64,000 nucleotides of DNA from Spiroplasma eriocheiris (GCF_001029265.1 NZ_CP011856.1:620001-684000); one strand, 5' to 3'. Counted from the stretch's first letter, positions 49,936-61,071 are shown. The notes: generated from the sequence alone by a model not told the origin. Numbers and translations: made by a program.

Positions 49936-51387
49936 ATGAAATTTAATTTAACTAAAATTAAAAAAATGGAAAGTTTACAAGACTTTCAAGATTATTTATT
50001 AAAAACATATTTACCAAAAAATAATAATCGGATTATTAAAGCTGAATTATTAAATATTATTCATGATTATTTTCCGCTGGTTAGTCAAGATGAAGCCAAC
50101 CAGTTTATTGAAACATTACAAGATAATAAAGTTCTTTTTCTCCGTGGTTATGGCTTTGTTGGGAATGGAACTTTAGAGTCAGTTGGCAAAATTAAACAAG
50201 TGCAAGCAAGTTTAACAAATACCCAAATTTTTACCGCGGATGAAATTACCAGTGAATTGCAGAAAACAGAACTAAAACCACGGGTGAAAAAAAGTTCACC
50301 CTCAAAAAGAACATCAATTGTTAAACAGCCAACGACTGATTTTGCTAATTTGTCATTTAATGAACGGTTTAGGAATTTTATTCATTTATTGTATCCAGTT
50401 AAACCAGAAAAAAACAAGCCACAAATTACATTGTCAGATATCCCTGATCTTTTCGAAACCGAATTTGAACAAGATGAAGATTTTATTGATCCAGCAAAAC
50501 GCAATATCATTACCAAAGCACCAAATGATAATTTGCCAACTACCAAATTGCAATCTCATAAACAAGAAAAATTAGTTTTTGATTTTGCAAATATTACTAG
50601 CTCAGAAGAAATTTGAGCTAATATGGGGATTAGTGATTATCGCAAATATTTTTTAGCCTATCATCGAATTAGTCTATTTCAATACCAAGGGTTACGTAAA
50701 TTTTTTATCGATTATTTATTAGCTTTACCAATTTCGGATAAATTAATTGATAAATATTTTAGTTCGATCTTTGCTAATAAAAAACTTTATCAAGAATTTT
50801 ATGATAATTATTTACGAAATCGGATCAAATATTCTTATATTGTTGATTATAATTTATTTTATGATGTTAAATTATTTAAGGAAAAAAATAACAAATATGA
50901 ACCAGTTATTAAATTAACTGCCGAAAAATTAATCATAAACTTATTTCTCCAATTTTTAACATCAACTTTTAATGTGGATGATAATAAATTACAAATTGAT
51001 CCGGTTGTGATAACCAACCTTAAAAATCTTTATTGGGATTTTAATCAAAAAATGCATTTATTTGAATTTAAGGATTATATTTTTTCCACTAATCCAAAAT
51101 GAAAAGAAGAATATGCGTTAAACTTTATTAATTTTTTTGAAAAATATAAGTTTTCTTCTAACCAAGAAGCAATTAATTTAATTACTAACAGACTTGAAAG
51201 TAGTAAGTTACAAGAATTATTAACAGCTAATCTTAGCAAGATTAATTTTAAAGATAGTACAATTAATGATAAAACTTTATGATATGATGTCAAAATGACT
51301 TGCCGCTTATTAGATAATGAATTAATATATATTAAAGGAAATTTATTAGATAATATGCAAACTATTTTTGAACAAGCAAAACAATAA
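49936..51387 (+). CDS. Partner protein of the helicase, unknown
   Basis: A 483-residue protein starting nine bases after the helicase stop; its AGGAGGG ribosome site overlaps that stop, so the two are coupled. The first ~90 residues (RIIKAELLNIIHDYF, QFIETLQDNKVLFLRGYGFV) look like a winged-helix domain. A Lys/Pro/Ser linker of ~100 residues follows, then a ~270-residue helical C-terminal domain with many Phe, Tyr and Lys residues. No catalytic motif is seen. The constant pairing suggests a DNA-recognition or regulatory subunit. The gene is closed by a terminator. Confidence 0.77.
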
Positions 51388-51418
51388 AAAAAATAACTTA
51401 ATTTTTTAAGTTATTTTT
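51386..51418 (+). terminator. Terminator of the helicase operon
   Basis: AAAATAACTTA / TAAGTTATTTT stem followed by more T, starting at the stop codon of the partner gene. Confidence 0.82.
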
Positions 51419-51869
51419 ATTAACTTTTAATTAATTTTAAATATTTTTAAGACTAAAGGTAATTGAGCTAGTTATGTATAAATTTAAATTTTAGATATAA
51501 TTTAAAATTGATAATCTCCATTTTAAAGTAATACTAATTTTATAATTTTTAATTTTATTCTTGTAATCTATTTTAATTAATGCTGCCTAAATTAATTTTA
51601 CTAATTAATTAAAATTAAATAAATTTTTAGTTTTAATTTTTTTACTATTAAATTTTTAGAATGGTTATTGTTGGTAATAATGACTTATTTTTTAAAAGAA
51701 AGGTTAAAATTTTGATTTATATTAATTACTTATTTTATTTTTTTAAACACATCATTTATTCGAACCTTATGCAATCTAATCATTCTAATATCTTTAACTT
51801 AGTGCAGTTTTATAGTATAATATACTTAATTAAAAGTATGGTAAAACAAAATTAAATGGGGTGTTACAA
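51419..51869. other. AT-rich intergenic region without a convincing gene
   Basis: A 64-codon open frame at 51661-51855 has no ribosome site and looks like random AT-rich sequence. A TATAAT-like element (AGTATAATATAC) about 55 bases before the next gene is the likely promoter. Nothing else was seen. Confidence 0.6.
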
Positions 51870-52883
51870 GTGTCAAACAAAAAAGTTATTGATTATTGAA
51901 ATGATGATAATTCTTATATTGAACCTGCTAAAAGACCAACTTCAATAATGAAAGAGCCAACTGTTGAGCCACTGCATGATAATAAACGAAAAATTGAAAA
52001 TAATGTTGAATCATGGGATGATTACTATAATTATTCAGCAACTTTAATTGATGATAAAGTTAATGGTAGTGACTATGATGAATTAGCTACTGATGATGTA
52101 ATTACTCCTCTTCGTAATTTTAAAGATGTTGAAATTAACCAGAGTGAAGAATTAGGGGAACTTGATGACTTAAACTTAGGAAATAAAAATCGTTTTGTAA
52201 ATGATGATGAAACTAATTATAATAAGCCCCAACCAATTTTAAATGTTAATGAAATGCATGAGCGATGAAAAGCTAATAAACAAAATTCAGTACAAGCGCG
52301 CTTAAATTTTTTGCGTAATCGTAGTCAAGAACCAAAAATTGAAGGCCGTCGAAAATATAGTTTTTTAGTCCCCGAGTCCTTAGCTGATATTATTAAAAAA
52401 CCAACTCCCGTAGTAATTGATGCGACACCAACTGCGGGGGGTGATGAAGTTTTTACCCAACGACGATTTTTTAATAATCCAAATTTAATTAAAAAAGTTC
52501 AGAGTCAGGATGAAGAAAACATAGCAACAGGGGAAGAAAAAACTAATTCTTTCAATGAGCAAGAAAATAGTGTTAATCCGTCATTACAAAATATTTTGCA
52601 AGCAGCAAAACAAAATATGGCAGAAGTTAATAAAGAAGCAATTTTTATTAGTGATGATGATTTTCTGGACCCTGATCATTTAACTCCTGCCCAACGGTTA
52701 AAATTACTAAAAGCAGCGAATGATCCTAATGATCAACAACGGAAACAAATTTTACAAATGAAATTAAACCGTGGTGTAATGGGGTCATTATCCCAAGTTG
52801 TCAAAGAACGATTACAAAAACTTGAAAATGGGGAGTTAGAATTAGTCGAAGATGCTAATGAAAATGATGATAATAAAAAATAA
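51870..52883 (+). CDS. Acidic, mostly disordered protein, unknown
   Basis: A 337-residue protein rich in Asp, Glu and Asn with few hydrophobic stretches. The start is a GTG behind GGGGTG, giving MSNKKVIDYWNDDNSYIEP. Residues 1-110 are acidic; a more ordered part follows around RWKANKQNSVQARLNFLRNR and GRRKYSFLVPESLADIIKKP. The C-terminal part LDPDHLTPAQRLKLLKAAND and LNRGVMGSLSQVVKERLQKL is helical. No enzyme motif. It could be a cytoskeletal or scaffold protein; I do not recognise it. Confidence 0.75.
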
Positions 52884-52899
52884 ATATTTATTTTAAACT

Positions 52900-52937
52900 A
52901 AATAAATGTCTAATTTTATTAGATATTTATTTTTTAA
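52900..52937 (+). terminator. Terminator after the acidic protein gene
   Basis: AAATAAATGTCTAAT / ATTAGATATTTATTT stem with one G-U pair and a T-run. Confidence 0.8.
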
Positions 52938-52941
52938 AATG

Positions 52942-52960
52942 TCCTATAATTCCTATAGGA
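52942..52960. promoter_or_regulatory. Inverted repeat containing a -10-like element
   Basis: TCCTATA, five bases, TATAGGA. The left side includes TATAAT. It lies 15 bases before a 30-codon frame and about 80 before the next small gene, a good position for an operator. Confidence 0.5.
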
Positions 52961-52974
52961 AAGTAGGGAAAAAT

Positions 52975-53067
52975 ATGAGAAACAAAAAATATTTTGATGA
53001 CATTTTGGTAATTGCTAAACATGAATTATCCAGGAGATTAACATGGCAACAATTGATAAAATATTAA
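52975..53067 (+). CDS. 30-residue open frame, possible leader peptide
   Basis: MRNKKYFDDILVIAKHELSR followed by RLTWQQLIKY; an AGGGA site precedes the ATG. It overlaps the next gene by 25 bases, which could couple their translation. It may be a genuine small peptide, a regulatory leader frame or chance. Confidence 0.35.
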   Translation: MRNKKYFDDILVIAKHELSRRLTWQQLIKY

Positions 53068-53240
53068 GTAACCACTTTTTAAAGTCAATTAATGAATTAC
53101 TAGAAAAATTTAAAGCCACAACTATTATTAGTAAATTAGAATTAAAAAAACACCATTCCAAATTTTTGTGGTTAATAAATTACTATAATAATATTAAGTT
53201 TATTGTTATTCATTTAAAAATTGATCATAATGAAAAATAA
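53043..53240 (+). CDS. Small basic protein, unknown
   Basis: A 65-residue helical, basic protein (MATIDKILSNHFLKSINELL, then KFKATTIISKLELKKHHSKF) with a hydrophobic end (INYYNNIKFIVIHLKI). CAGGAGA precedes the ATG at good spacing and a terminator follows. No family recognised; its size and palindromic promoter would fit a regulator or toxin-like peptide but nothing proves this. Confidence 0.55.
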   Translation: MATIDKILSNHFLKSINELLEKFKATTIISKLELKKHHSKFLWLINYYNNIKFIVIHLKIDHNEK

Positions 53241-53280
53241 AAGATTGCAAAGGATTTTACAATAATCCTTTTTCTTTTAT
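53241..53280 (+). terminator. Terminator after the small basic protein gene
   Basis: AAAGGATT / AATCCTTT stem followed by a T-rich stretch. Confidence 0.78.
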
Positions 53281-53371
53281 TAAATTAAGTTTAAGTTGAG
53301 GTTATTAATTTTAAAAAATAGGGACTATAATTGTACTAAACAAGTTATAATTAAACAAAGGAGTTGAAAAA

Positions 53372-54157
53372 ATGTTTTTGTTTAATGATGAATTTAGTTT
53401 ATCAATTTTAATTGCTTTTATTATTATCCAGGCAATTTTTTTAACTTATTTGCTAATTACTTACCAAAAAATTATTATTCCGTATCCGAATGAAAATTAT
53501 TCTTCGTCTAAAACCACCACTGCACTTCAAATTATTGATAAATACCTGGTAAAAAATGATATTACTAATTTAAATGTTGTTAATCATCCCGAAATGCTTA
53601 AAATTAATCGTTGTTATCGGCGCCAGACCTTTGTAATTAATGATTTACAAATTTTTAATCGTCCATATACTTTAACCGGGTTGGGGTTAGACTATGTGTT
53701 AGGACGATTATTTTATGCGAGTGAAATTCACCAAAAGAATAACCAGGTTCGCTTTTTAAGTTTTTGACTATATTGAGCACCCGCTATTTTTAATATTTTA
53801 TTTTACTTATTCGTAGCCTGTGGGATTGCTTTTTACATATTAGTTAAAATTCGCAGTGACTTCTTAAACAATAATATTATTTATATAATTAATAAACTAC
53901 ATTTATTTACCTTATTAGCAACTATTTGCTTTGGGTTATTTTTATTAACAATTGGGGTTAATAATAAATTAAAACAAAATTTAGAGAATTTGTATGAACA
54001 AAAAATGAAAAAATTTGTAAAAAGTGATTTTCCTGAGTTATACTATGATTGAGGGGTTGCTCGTCGTTATTCGCGCAGTATCCATTTTACCTATACATTT
54101 GGTTGTTCTTGAATCTTTCAAAAAAATTATAAATATACGGGACCATTTGGTTTATAA
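53372..54157 (+). CDS. Membrane protein, possibly a degenerate YugP-like protein
   Basis: A 261-residue protein with an N-terminal helix (residues ~10-30), a soluble stretch, two further helices (APAIFNILFYLFVACGIAFY at about residue 135 and LHLFTLLATICFGLFLLTIG at about residue 175) and a C-terminal soluble tail. The stretch TTALQIIDKYLVKNDI followed by a strand and an RRQTFVINDLQIF segment resembles the order of YugP-type membrane zinc proteins, but no HExxH is present. That link is weak. It follows AAAGGAG and ends 12 bases before dinB, so they may be co-transcribed. Confidence 0.65.
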
Positions 54158-54169
54158 GGAGTTGAGAAG

Positions 54170-55465
54170 ATGCGAGTAATTTTTCATATTGATATGAATA
54201 GTTTTTTTGCTAGTTGCCATAGTGCAATTAATCCAGACCTCCAGGATAAACCATTGGTTGTGAGTTCACCATCACGTCGGGCAATTGTCACCACTGCGAA
54301 TTATGCTGCGCGCAGTTACGGGGTTCAAAGCGCAATGCCATTATATCAAGCCAAAAAACTATGTCGAGATTTAGTGATTGTTGACTCTGATTACCAATTA
54401 TATGTTAATTTTGCCCAAAAGTTATTTGATTATATTGCTAATAACTATACCGAAAAAATTGAAGTTGCTTCCATTGATGAATGTTATCTAGATGTGACAG
54501 AACTTTATCCAAAATATCATAGTGCTTTAAATTTAGCAAAAGAAATTCAAAGTAAAATTTACCAAGATCTTGGGTTAAGTAATAGCATTGGAATTTCTTA
54601 TAATAAAGTTCTGGCAAAACTAGCAAGCGACTTAAAAAAACCAATGGGGATTACTATTATTCGCGATAGTGATCTTGCCACAGTTGTTCACCCCTTAGCA
54701 GTTAACAAATTATGAGGTGTTGGAAAAATTACCACCCAAAAATTAGCAACTTTAAATATTAAAACAATCGGAGACTTAGCCCACTATGATAATCCGAGCG
54801 CGTTAGTTAAACTAATTGGGAGCCAAGCGTTAGCTTTAATGGCGCATGCGAATGGTGAAGGCAATGATGAAATTAATTTAGGAAATAATAGTATTAAATC
54901 AATAGCTAATGAAACAACCTTAGAATATGATTTAGATAATTTTGAAGAAATTAAAGCTAAAATTACTTTTTTAGCTAACCAAGTTGCCCGGAGAAGTAAG
55001 AAACGAAATATTATTGGAAATGTTATTTATGTTGTCTTAAAATATAGTGATCGGAAAAAACATTCAAAACAAATTACTTTGTCCCATTATACAAATGATA
55101 TTAATGAAATCTTACCCTTTGCCCTTAATTGTTTTGAAAAATTATGAAACGGCTCGCCCGTTCGGTTAATTGGGGTTGGATTAGCAGGAATTATTAATAA
55201 ATATGATTTAAAAGAACAGTTAACCTGAGATAATTTTTTAACATCTTTACCAACAAGTGATACTGAAAAGTTAATTAAAAAAATTAATCGCCATTTTAAG
55301 CAAGACATTCTTTTAACTGGCACCAAACTAAATGAATTAAAATATTTACGTCAAAAGCAAAATCGTTATTTGCAAGCTGACCGTGTTGAAGTAGAAAGTG
55401 AGAAGAAGAAAAATGCCAAAAATAAAAATAAATCTTCCCGATCCGAATCAGAAATACCATCCTAA
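54170..55465 (+). CDS. dinB: DNA polymerase IV (Y-family)
   Basis: Error-prone translesion polymerase, 431 residues. The N-terminal IFHIDMNSFFASC holds the first catalytic Asp; ASIDECYLDVT (about residue 102) holds the second Asp/Glu pair; VSSPSRRAIVTTANYAARSYGV is the nucleotide-binding region; IGISYNKVLAKLASDLKKP leads to the thumb. The little-finger domain follows from about residue 230. The basic tail (KKNAKNKNKSSRSE) extends over the next gene by 53 bases. Start follows AAGGAGTTG. Confidence 0.95.
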
Positions 55466-56039
55466 ACTAGAAGGATTCTGTTTTATTAAAAATTTTATTA
55501 CTAATCCCAACATTGAAATTGGTGATTACACTTATTACTATTCTGAAGATGTACAAGAGGCAATTGAATTTCAAAATAAAAGTATTCTTTATCATTTCCT
55601 AACCATTGGTGATAAGTTAATTATTGGGAAATTTTGTTCAATTGCTAAAGAAACTAAATTTATTATGAATGGGGCACATCATAATTATGCCAGTGTTTCA
55701 ACTTATCCTTTTCATAGCTTAGCAGATAATGACACTTTTACCGCCATGCTAAAATTTTTACCATATAAGGGTGATACAGTGATTGGAAATGATGTTTGAA
55801 TTGGCTATGGTGCAATTATTATGCCAGGGATCACAATTGGAAATGGGGCAATCATTGGGGCTAAAAGTTTAGTGACCAAAGATGTCCCTCCTTATGCAAT
55901 TGTCGGAGGTAACCCGGCTAAAATTTTAAAATATCGTTTTGACCAAACAACCATTGCTGAAATTGAAGCAACCGAATGGTGAAACTGACCACCAGAAAAA
56001 ATCAGTGCCAATGTTGAATGGTTAATTACTAAAAAATAA
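55413..56039 (+). CDS. Hexapeptide-repeat acetyltransferase (Vat/CatB-like)
   Basis: A 208-residue left-handed beta-helix enzyme of the xenobiotic acetyltransferase type. The loop FIMNGAHHNYASVSTYPFHS includes the catalytic His and the STYPF motif typical of Vat and CatB proteins; hexapeptide turns IGNDVWIGYGAIIMPGITIG and IGAKSLVTKDVPPYAIVGGN follow; the end has EATEWWNWPPEKI. Known members acetylate streptogramin A or chloramphenicol, but many relatives have other substrates, so resistance should not be assumed. It starts inside the dinB 3' end. Confidence 0.9.
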
Positions 56040-56138
56040 ATTTTATTCGACCAATATGATAAAATGCTTAAGAGAGAAGAAAAAATTAAAATTATTATTT
56101 ATAAGGTTCGCAATAATATTTTCAAAGGAGTCAACAAA

Positions 56139-57104
56139 ATGAAAAAATTATTAGCAATCTTAGGAGTAATTAGTCTTGTAACAACAAGTTCTATCAATGT
56201 TGTTAGTTGTCATCAAAAAGAAAGCAGTAATAAAATTGATTTAAAAACAATTATTAAAACGACGGATTTGGGAAAAATACCCAATGAAGACATTAATAAT
56301 ATTATTAATCTGCTTTGTGCAAAAAATCCATATTTAGATGCTACACAAATTAAGATACAGCATCTTGCGGAAAATTCTGCGGTAATTTTAGCCAACGATA
56401 ATTCTTGAAAATATTTCGGGAAAGTTAATATTACTTTTGAAGTTGCCCATGCTGTTGATATTACTAGTGTAACATTGCCCCAAGAAACCATAAAAATTTT
56501 AGTATCGAACCAACAAAAGGTTAGTGCTGGTGAGTTAAACAAAATAAATACCGAACCAATCTTATTGCAAGATATTATTAAAGCAATTGATACTCAATTA
56601 GAAGTTAATGTTACTAACAATGATTTTATAGTTACTAATAATGCTCAAAGTGGAGATTATAGTAACCCCCAAACAATTGAAATTACAGTAACCAGTGCAA
56701 CAACTTCATTTCTTATTAAGGGAGCATTTATTTTTACCGCACAGTTATCAACAACTACTCAACAAACTGATATTAGCGGGATTACTAAATTAAAAACCCC
56801 GTCTTATTTTGGTGTAAGTAATCCATCGGAAGTCTTTGCTGAAGATATTCGCCAACTATTGGATCCGATTATCACCGCTGCTGTGCAAAATATTAAAAGC
56901 ACGCTAACAAGTCGTGATTTTACTTATACCTTAACAGTTAAATGAGATGGGCGTTATTATTGACCGGGTCATCATTGATGAGACCAATATCTTGATTTGT
57001 CTTCCAAAAGTAAAACTATCCAAGTTCAAATTAAAGGAACCGGTAATGCTACTGGAGAGACACCTAATATTAATGTGACCTTACCAAAAGCAGTTAAGAA
57101 ATAA
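56139..57104 (+). CDS. Spiralin-like surface lipoprotein
   Basis: A 321-residue lipoprotein. The signal peptide MKKLLAILGVISLVTTSSIN ends in VVSC, so Cys is lipidated. The mature protein has two related modules: VSAGELNKINTEPILLQDII with DFIVTNNAQSGDY, and a later PSEVFAEDIRQLLDPIITAA with DFTYTLTVK. The phrase order (helix rich in Leu/Asn, then ND-F-x-VTNN...GDY and an IEITV strand) is like spiralin as I remember it, the major surface lipoprotein of plant- and insect-associated spiroplasmas. An insert rich in Trp and His (WPGHHWWDQYLDL) sits near the end. ATG follows AAAGGAG. Confidence 0.82.
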
Positions 57105-57108
57105 TTAT

Positions 57109-57147
57109 AAAAAATGTTCACTTTAAAATAAGGTGAACATTTTTTAT
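57109..57147 (+). terminator. Terminator after the spiralin-like gene
   Basis: AAAATGTTCAC / GTGAACATTTT stem (A-run before, six T after). Confidence 0.87.
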
Positions 57148-57181
57148 AATGTTTATAACTTCGCCGGCTGGAAACTGATGA

Positions 57182-57643
57182 CTAGCTGTCCCCATAAATT
57201 TTCTTCAGGGACTGTTTTCCGAACCATAAAAAATCAATTGGCTTAAATAGATCTGGTTTTGCTTTTTTAATGGCTTTCCCCAAGGCCTGCTCCGCACCAC
57301 CTGTGAATAAAAAACTAGTTTTACCAATCTTAAAATTAATAATATTAGATAAATTATTATGATTAACTCGTGTTTTTTGATACTCAGTGGCCAAAAAATC
57401 TTTCGCATAATAACTTCAATTATTAAAAATAATCCCGTCAAAATGATATGTTGGTGCAAAGGGCAATATTTTTGTTGACTTATCAATCATTTTTGTAAAC
57501 GCATTAAAAAATTCTTTTGATTCATAATTAAAAATAATATTATCAACAGAAAAGTTTTTTAGAATGCTCGGTAAATTGGCATAATGATCAGTATGGAAAT
57601 GACTAAAAAAGATTGCTTTAATATTTTTAATCCTGTCATTTTT
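57182..57643 (-). pseudogene. Remnant of a ComEC-like/metallo-beta-lactamase-fold gene
   Basis: The minus-strand frame encodes ~150 residues with FFSHFHTDHYANLPSILKNF, the HxHxDH metal motif, and later NHNNLSNIINFKIGKTSFLF followed by TGGAEQALGKA. The order is that of the ComEC C-terminal hydrolase domain, but the usual TGD is TGG and the HHGS motif is replaced by WFGKQS. There is a stop a few codons before the metal motif and no start codon in frame, so the N-terminal half is missing. It is a decayed copy or fragment. Confidence 0.72.
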
Positions 57644-57784
57644 TTAAAAAAAATAATTTTATATTTTTAACAATTTTAATGTTAAAAAAGGAAAAATCAA
57701 ATAATTTTTAATTTAAACATCTTAAAAGTCAAAAAAATATTAAATTTTTAATTTGTTTAAAAAATAATTATATTTTTTTTATGT

Positions 57785-57868
57785 TATACTAAAAGTGTAA
57801 TTAATTTATTTTTTTGAGTACTTAAAGTACCTAACAAGTTTCATAATTGTTAGGTACTTTTTGTTTAA
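57785..57868 (+). promoter_or_regulatory. Promoter and three-segment leader of the third surface gene
   Basis: TATACTAAAAGTGTAA, then GAGTACTTAAAGTACCTAAC and TTGTTAGGTACTT with T-run. It is nearly the same as the leader of surface gene A, 52 kb upstream, while the sequence around it differs, so the leader is conserved beyond chance. Confidence 0.7.
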
Positions 57869-57919
57869 ATTCAAACAATTATTTATTATGTGAAAAATGG
57901 AAAAGAGACGGAAGAAATT

Positions 57920-60900
57920 ATGAAAATTGAAAATTCACCATTAAAAATTTGCAAAAAATGTCAAAATAAAATAATTAATTTTTTACAAACTGAATATCAA
58001 GACCCGGAACTAATTAAAAGTTTGGTAATTTATAATATCCAACCAACTAATGATGATAATGAACAAGTATCTTTAATTAGTCCCCAGTTTATTTTTAAAT
58101 GTCAAAAACATTATTTTGGGTTGTTTTTTAAAAAAATTTAAAAATAAATAGTTTCCAAGTTAATATGAAAACTAAAACTATTATCTTATCTACTAATTTA
58201 GTTATTAAGATTTTCAAACAAACTAATAAAAAATTGACAAATGTTAATTTTAATTTAATTAAAACTACTCCGGAATGATTATCAACGTTCTCACAAAGTT
58301 TTGAGTTAACAACTATTAATCATAACCAATTTACTCTTAGCAAAAAAGAATTACATAATTACCAAGCAAATTTGTTTAATAAACATCAACATTATTTTAA
58401 AACCTTATTTCATAAAGCTAACCAGCGTTTTATTATAATTTTTATTTTAGTGTTAACTTTAAGTTTCGGATTAGGAATTGGTGGGTGGCAAATTTACAAG
58501 CACTTAAATTCTGGGCCTACGCATCTTGACCACCGCATAAATATTAATAATGATGGGGGTGACTATTATAAAGCGCAAGGAATTATTCAAAATACTTCAA
58601 GTAACCAGCTAAGAAGTGCTGTTCAACATATTCCCAATTTAAACCCTAATTTACAAAGTGCTATTAATGATCAAATGACAATTTTATCAACTAGTGATTC
58701 TCTCCAATATGATGGGGGATATCACTTAATGAAAATTAATATTAATGCCAATAACTCAGAAATTTTTAAAGGGTCAACAATAATTACGATGAATATTAAG
58801 GCCAATAAATTTGACATTTCGATGTTAGATGGTGATTTTACCCATGATAATACTTTACATATTGCCAATATTGATAGTGTTAGTTTGTTAAATGCATTAA
58901 AATTATTACCAAATTTGAATCCTAATTTAGCAAGTGCGTTGCGAGAAACTGGAATTCAAGTTAATAATATTAATGGAAAAGTCATTAATGATGGTCAACC
59001 ACATTTGATTACTTTTACATTAGATGCTAATAACACTAGTGATTTTACTGGACAACTTAATTGTCAACTTAAATTGACTTCTGATAAATTTGATATTTCT
59101 AATTTAAAAAATGATTACACATCTTCACCACCGGGTAAAATTACTGATACTAGTTTCAATAGTTTAGTTTATTTAATAACTTCGGTATCTAATATGGCTT
59201 CCCAGTTAATTGCTGTTGTGCAAGATTCCCATGTTATTTTAACAACTACTTCACCATTACCAAATGATGGGGAAAGTCATTTGTTCAAAGTAACAATTAA
59301 TGCTAATAATACCTTAGCATATACTGGGCAATTAACAGTTACCTTAAAAGCAATCGCCGGTAAAATGGATATTAATAGTTTAAGTCAAGATTTAACGGCC
59401 AAACCGCCAGTGGTTGAACAAAATACTAATCCCACAAGTCTACGGGATGCTTTGCAAAAAGTACAAGGGATTAACCAAACCACTTTAAATGTTTTAAAAG
59501 AAAGTAACTTATTAATTTCCACTCATTCTAATTTACCAGATGATGGATTACCACATGAAATTGATATTAACTTAAATGCCTATAAAACTTTAGATTATAC
59601 CGGAACGGCGACAATTAAGTTAATGACCAAAACAATTAAAACTGATATTACAAATGATGGGGGAAATTATACTAGTTATGGAAATATTATTAGTAATAGT
59701 GTTGATTCACCAGCGTTAATAAAAGCACTAAAACAAATTAAACAAACTAATCCGGTGATTCTAAGTGCTATTAATGATCCGAAGGTAATTGTTAGCACAA
59801 CTTCAAAATTACCCCAAGATGATTTAACCCATGATATTGTTATTACGGTGGATGCTAGTCAAGCTGTTGATTATAGCGGCGTAGCTACTATTTTAGTTGC
59901 TATGGTTTATCCAAAAACAGATATTACCAATTGAAACCAAGATTTAACAAGTTCACCTTCAATTGTGGAACCTGACTTAAATTCAAATGAATTACTAGAT
60001 GCTTTAACAAAAGTGGTGGGATTAAACCCAGCTTTAAAAAATATTTTAACCTTATCAGGAGTTACCATAACTACTAATTCAAAACTAATTTATGATAATG
60101 CTCCACACCCAGTTGATATTATAATTAATGCAAATAATACTGAACATTATAAAGGCCAAGCAAAAATAACTTTATTAGTAGTAGCAACAACGATTGATTT
60201 AAGTTATTTTAGTGGTGATTATTCCCAAGATGGTAGTTACGCAATAAATGGTACTAGTCAAGCACAATTAATTACGGCAATTAATAGTGATACCAAGATG
60301 AATCCGGTCATTAAAACTGCTGTTAACACGAAAGGAATTATTGTTGCAACAACAACCAAAATTCTTCCTAATAACCAACCAACTATTGCCCAAATTACGA
60401 TTGATGGAACCAACACTAAAACATATTTTGGTAAAGCAATTATTAAATTAACCGTTAAAAACAATGCCAATGATCCTTTTACAATTAAGATTGGGATAAT
60501 TAAGTCGGATTCATTTAATGGAACTTCTTCATCTTGATATTATTCACAGAGTGAAAATTTTGTCGACTATTTAGATTATGCAGATAGTATGGATAGTTTT
60601 GCAAAAAAATATCCGACAACAACAATTAATATTTCTGGTGACTTTTATGCTTGAAAAGAAAAGAAATATCTTAGTGTTGTAACTGTTCCAACTTCCACTA
60701 TAATAGCAAATCACGCAAATTGATTTATTGACTTAAAAGTTGGTGGTTATTTTGTTTCAGCACAACAACTTATTGAATTTACTTTTGGAATTTATAATAA
60801 TTATTATGATTCTTCACAGCATCATAATCTTTACTGACAATATACAATTAATGAATATTCTACGACATGTGACGAAGGAGTTTCTTATAATTTAAATATT

Positions 60901-60924
60901 GATAGTATTAGTTTTAGTAGTTAA
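57920..60924 (+). pseudogene. Repeat surface protein D, out of frame at an A7 run
   Basis: Full-length member of the surface family (about 1000 residues if restored). The N-terminal part carries Cys11-x2-Cys14-type KICKKCQNK and FKCQKHYFGLFF, then the frame stops because a run of seven A (58130-58136) replaces the eight seen at the same codons in genes A and B. One extra A joins it to a frame with a membrane helix (FGLGIGGWQIYKHLN), seven ~90-residue repeats, and a unique Trp/Tyr-rich C-terminal domain of ~130 residues. The rest is intact over almost 2800 bases, so this is better read as switched off than decayed. Confidence 0.82.
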
Positions 60925-60943
60925 TTAGATATTTTCTTAGAAT

Positions 60944-61014
60944 AAACAAGTTATTTACCAAAAGGTGGTTATATCCAAAAAAATTTCAAAATAACTTGTT
61001 TTTTTTTTTTTTTT
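60944..61014 (+). terminator. Terminator with 16-base T-run after surface gene D
   Basis: AAACAAGTTAT and ATAACTTGTTT form a long-looped stem ending in 16 T. Confidence 0.78.
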
Positions 61015-61071
61015 GTGCAATTTTTAAATATAAAGGGATTTATTAATTTATTAAACCGAAGGACAAAAACT

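Noticed and set aside
51661-51855. 64-codon plus-strand frame before the acidic protein
   Set aside because: No ribosome site, biased Asn/Ile/Phe/Tyr composition expected from AT-rich noise, and it overlaps the likely promoter region.
56064-56138. Upstream in-frame extension of the spiralin-like gene
   Set aside because: The internal ATG has AAAGGAG at good spacing and begins a proper signal peptide; the extension would bury it.
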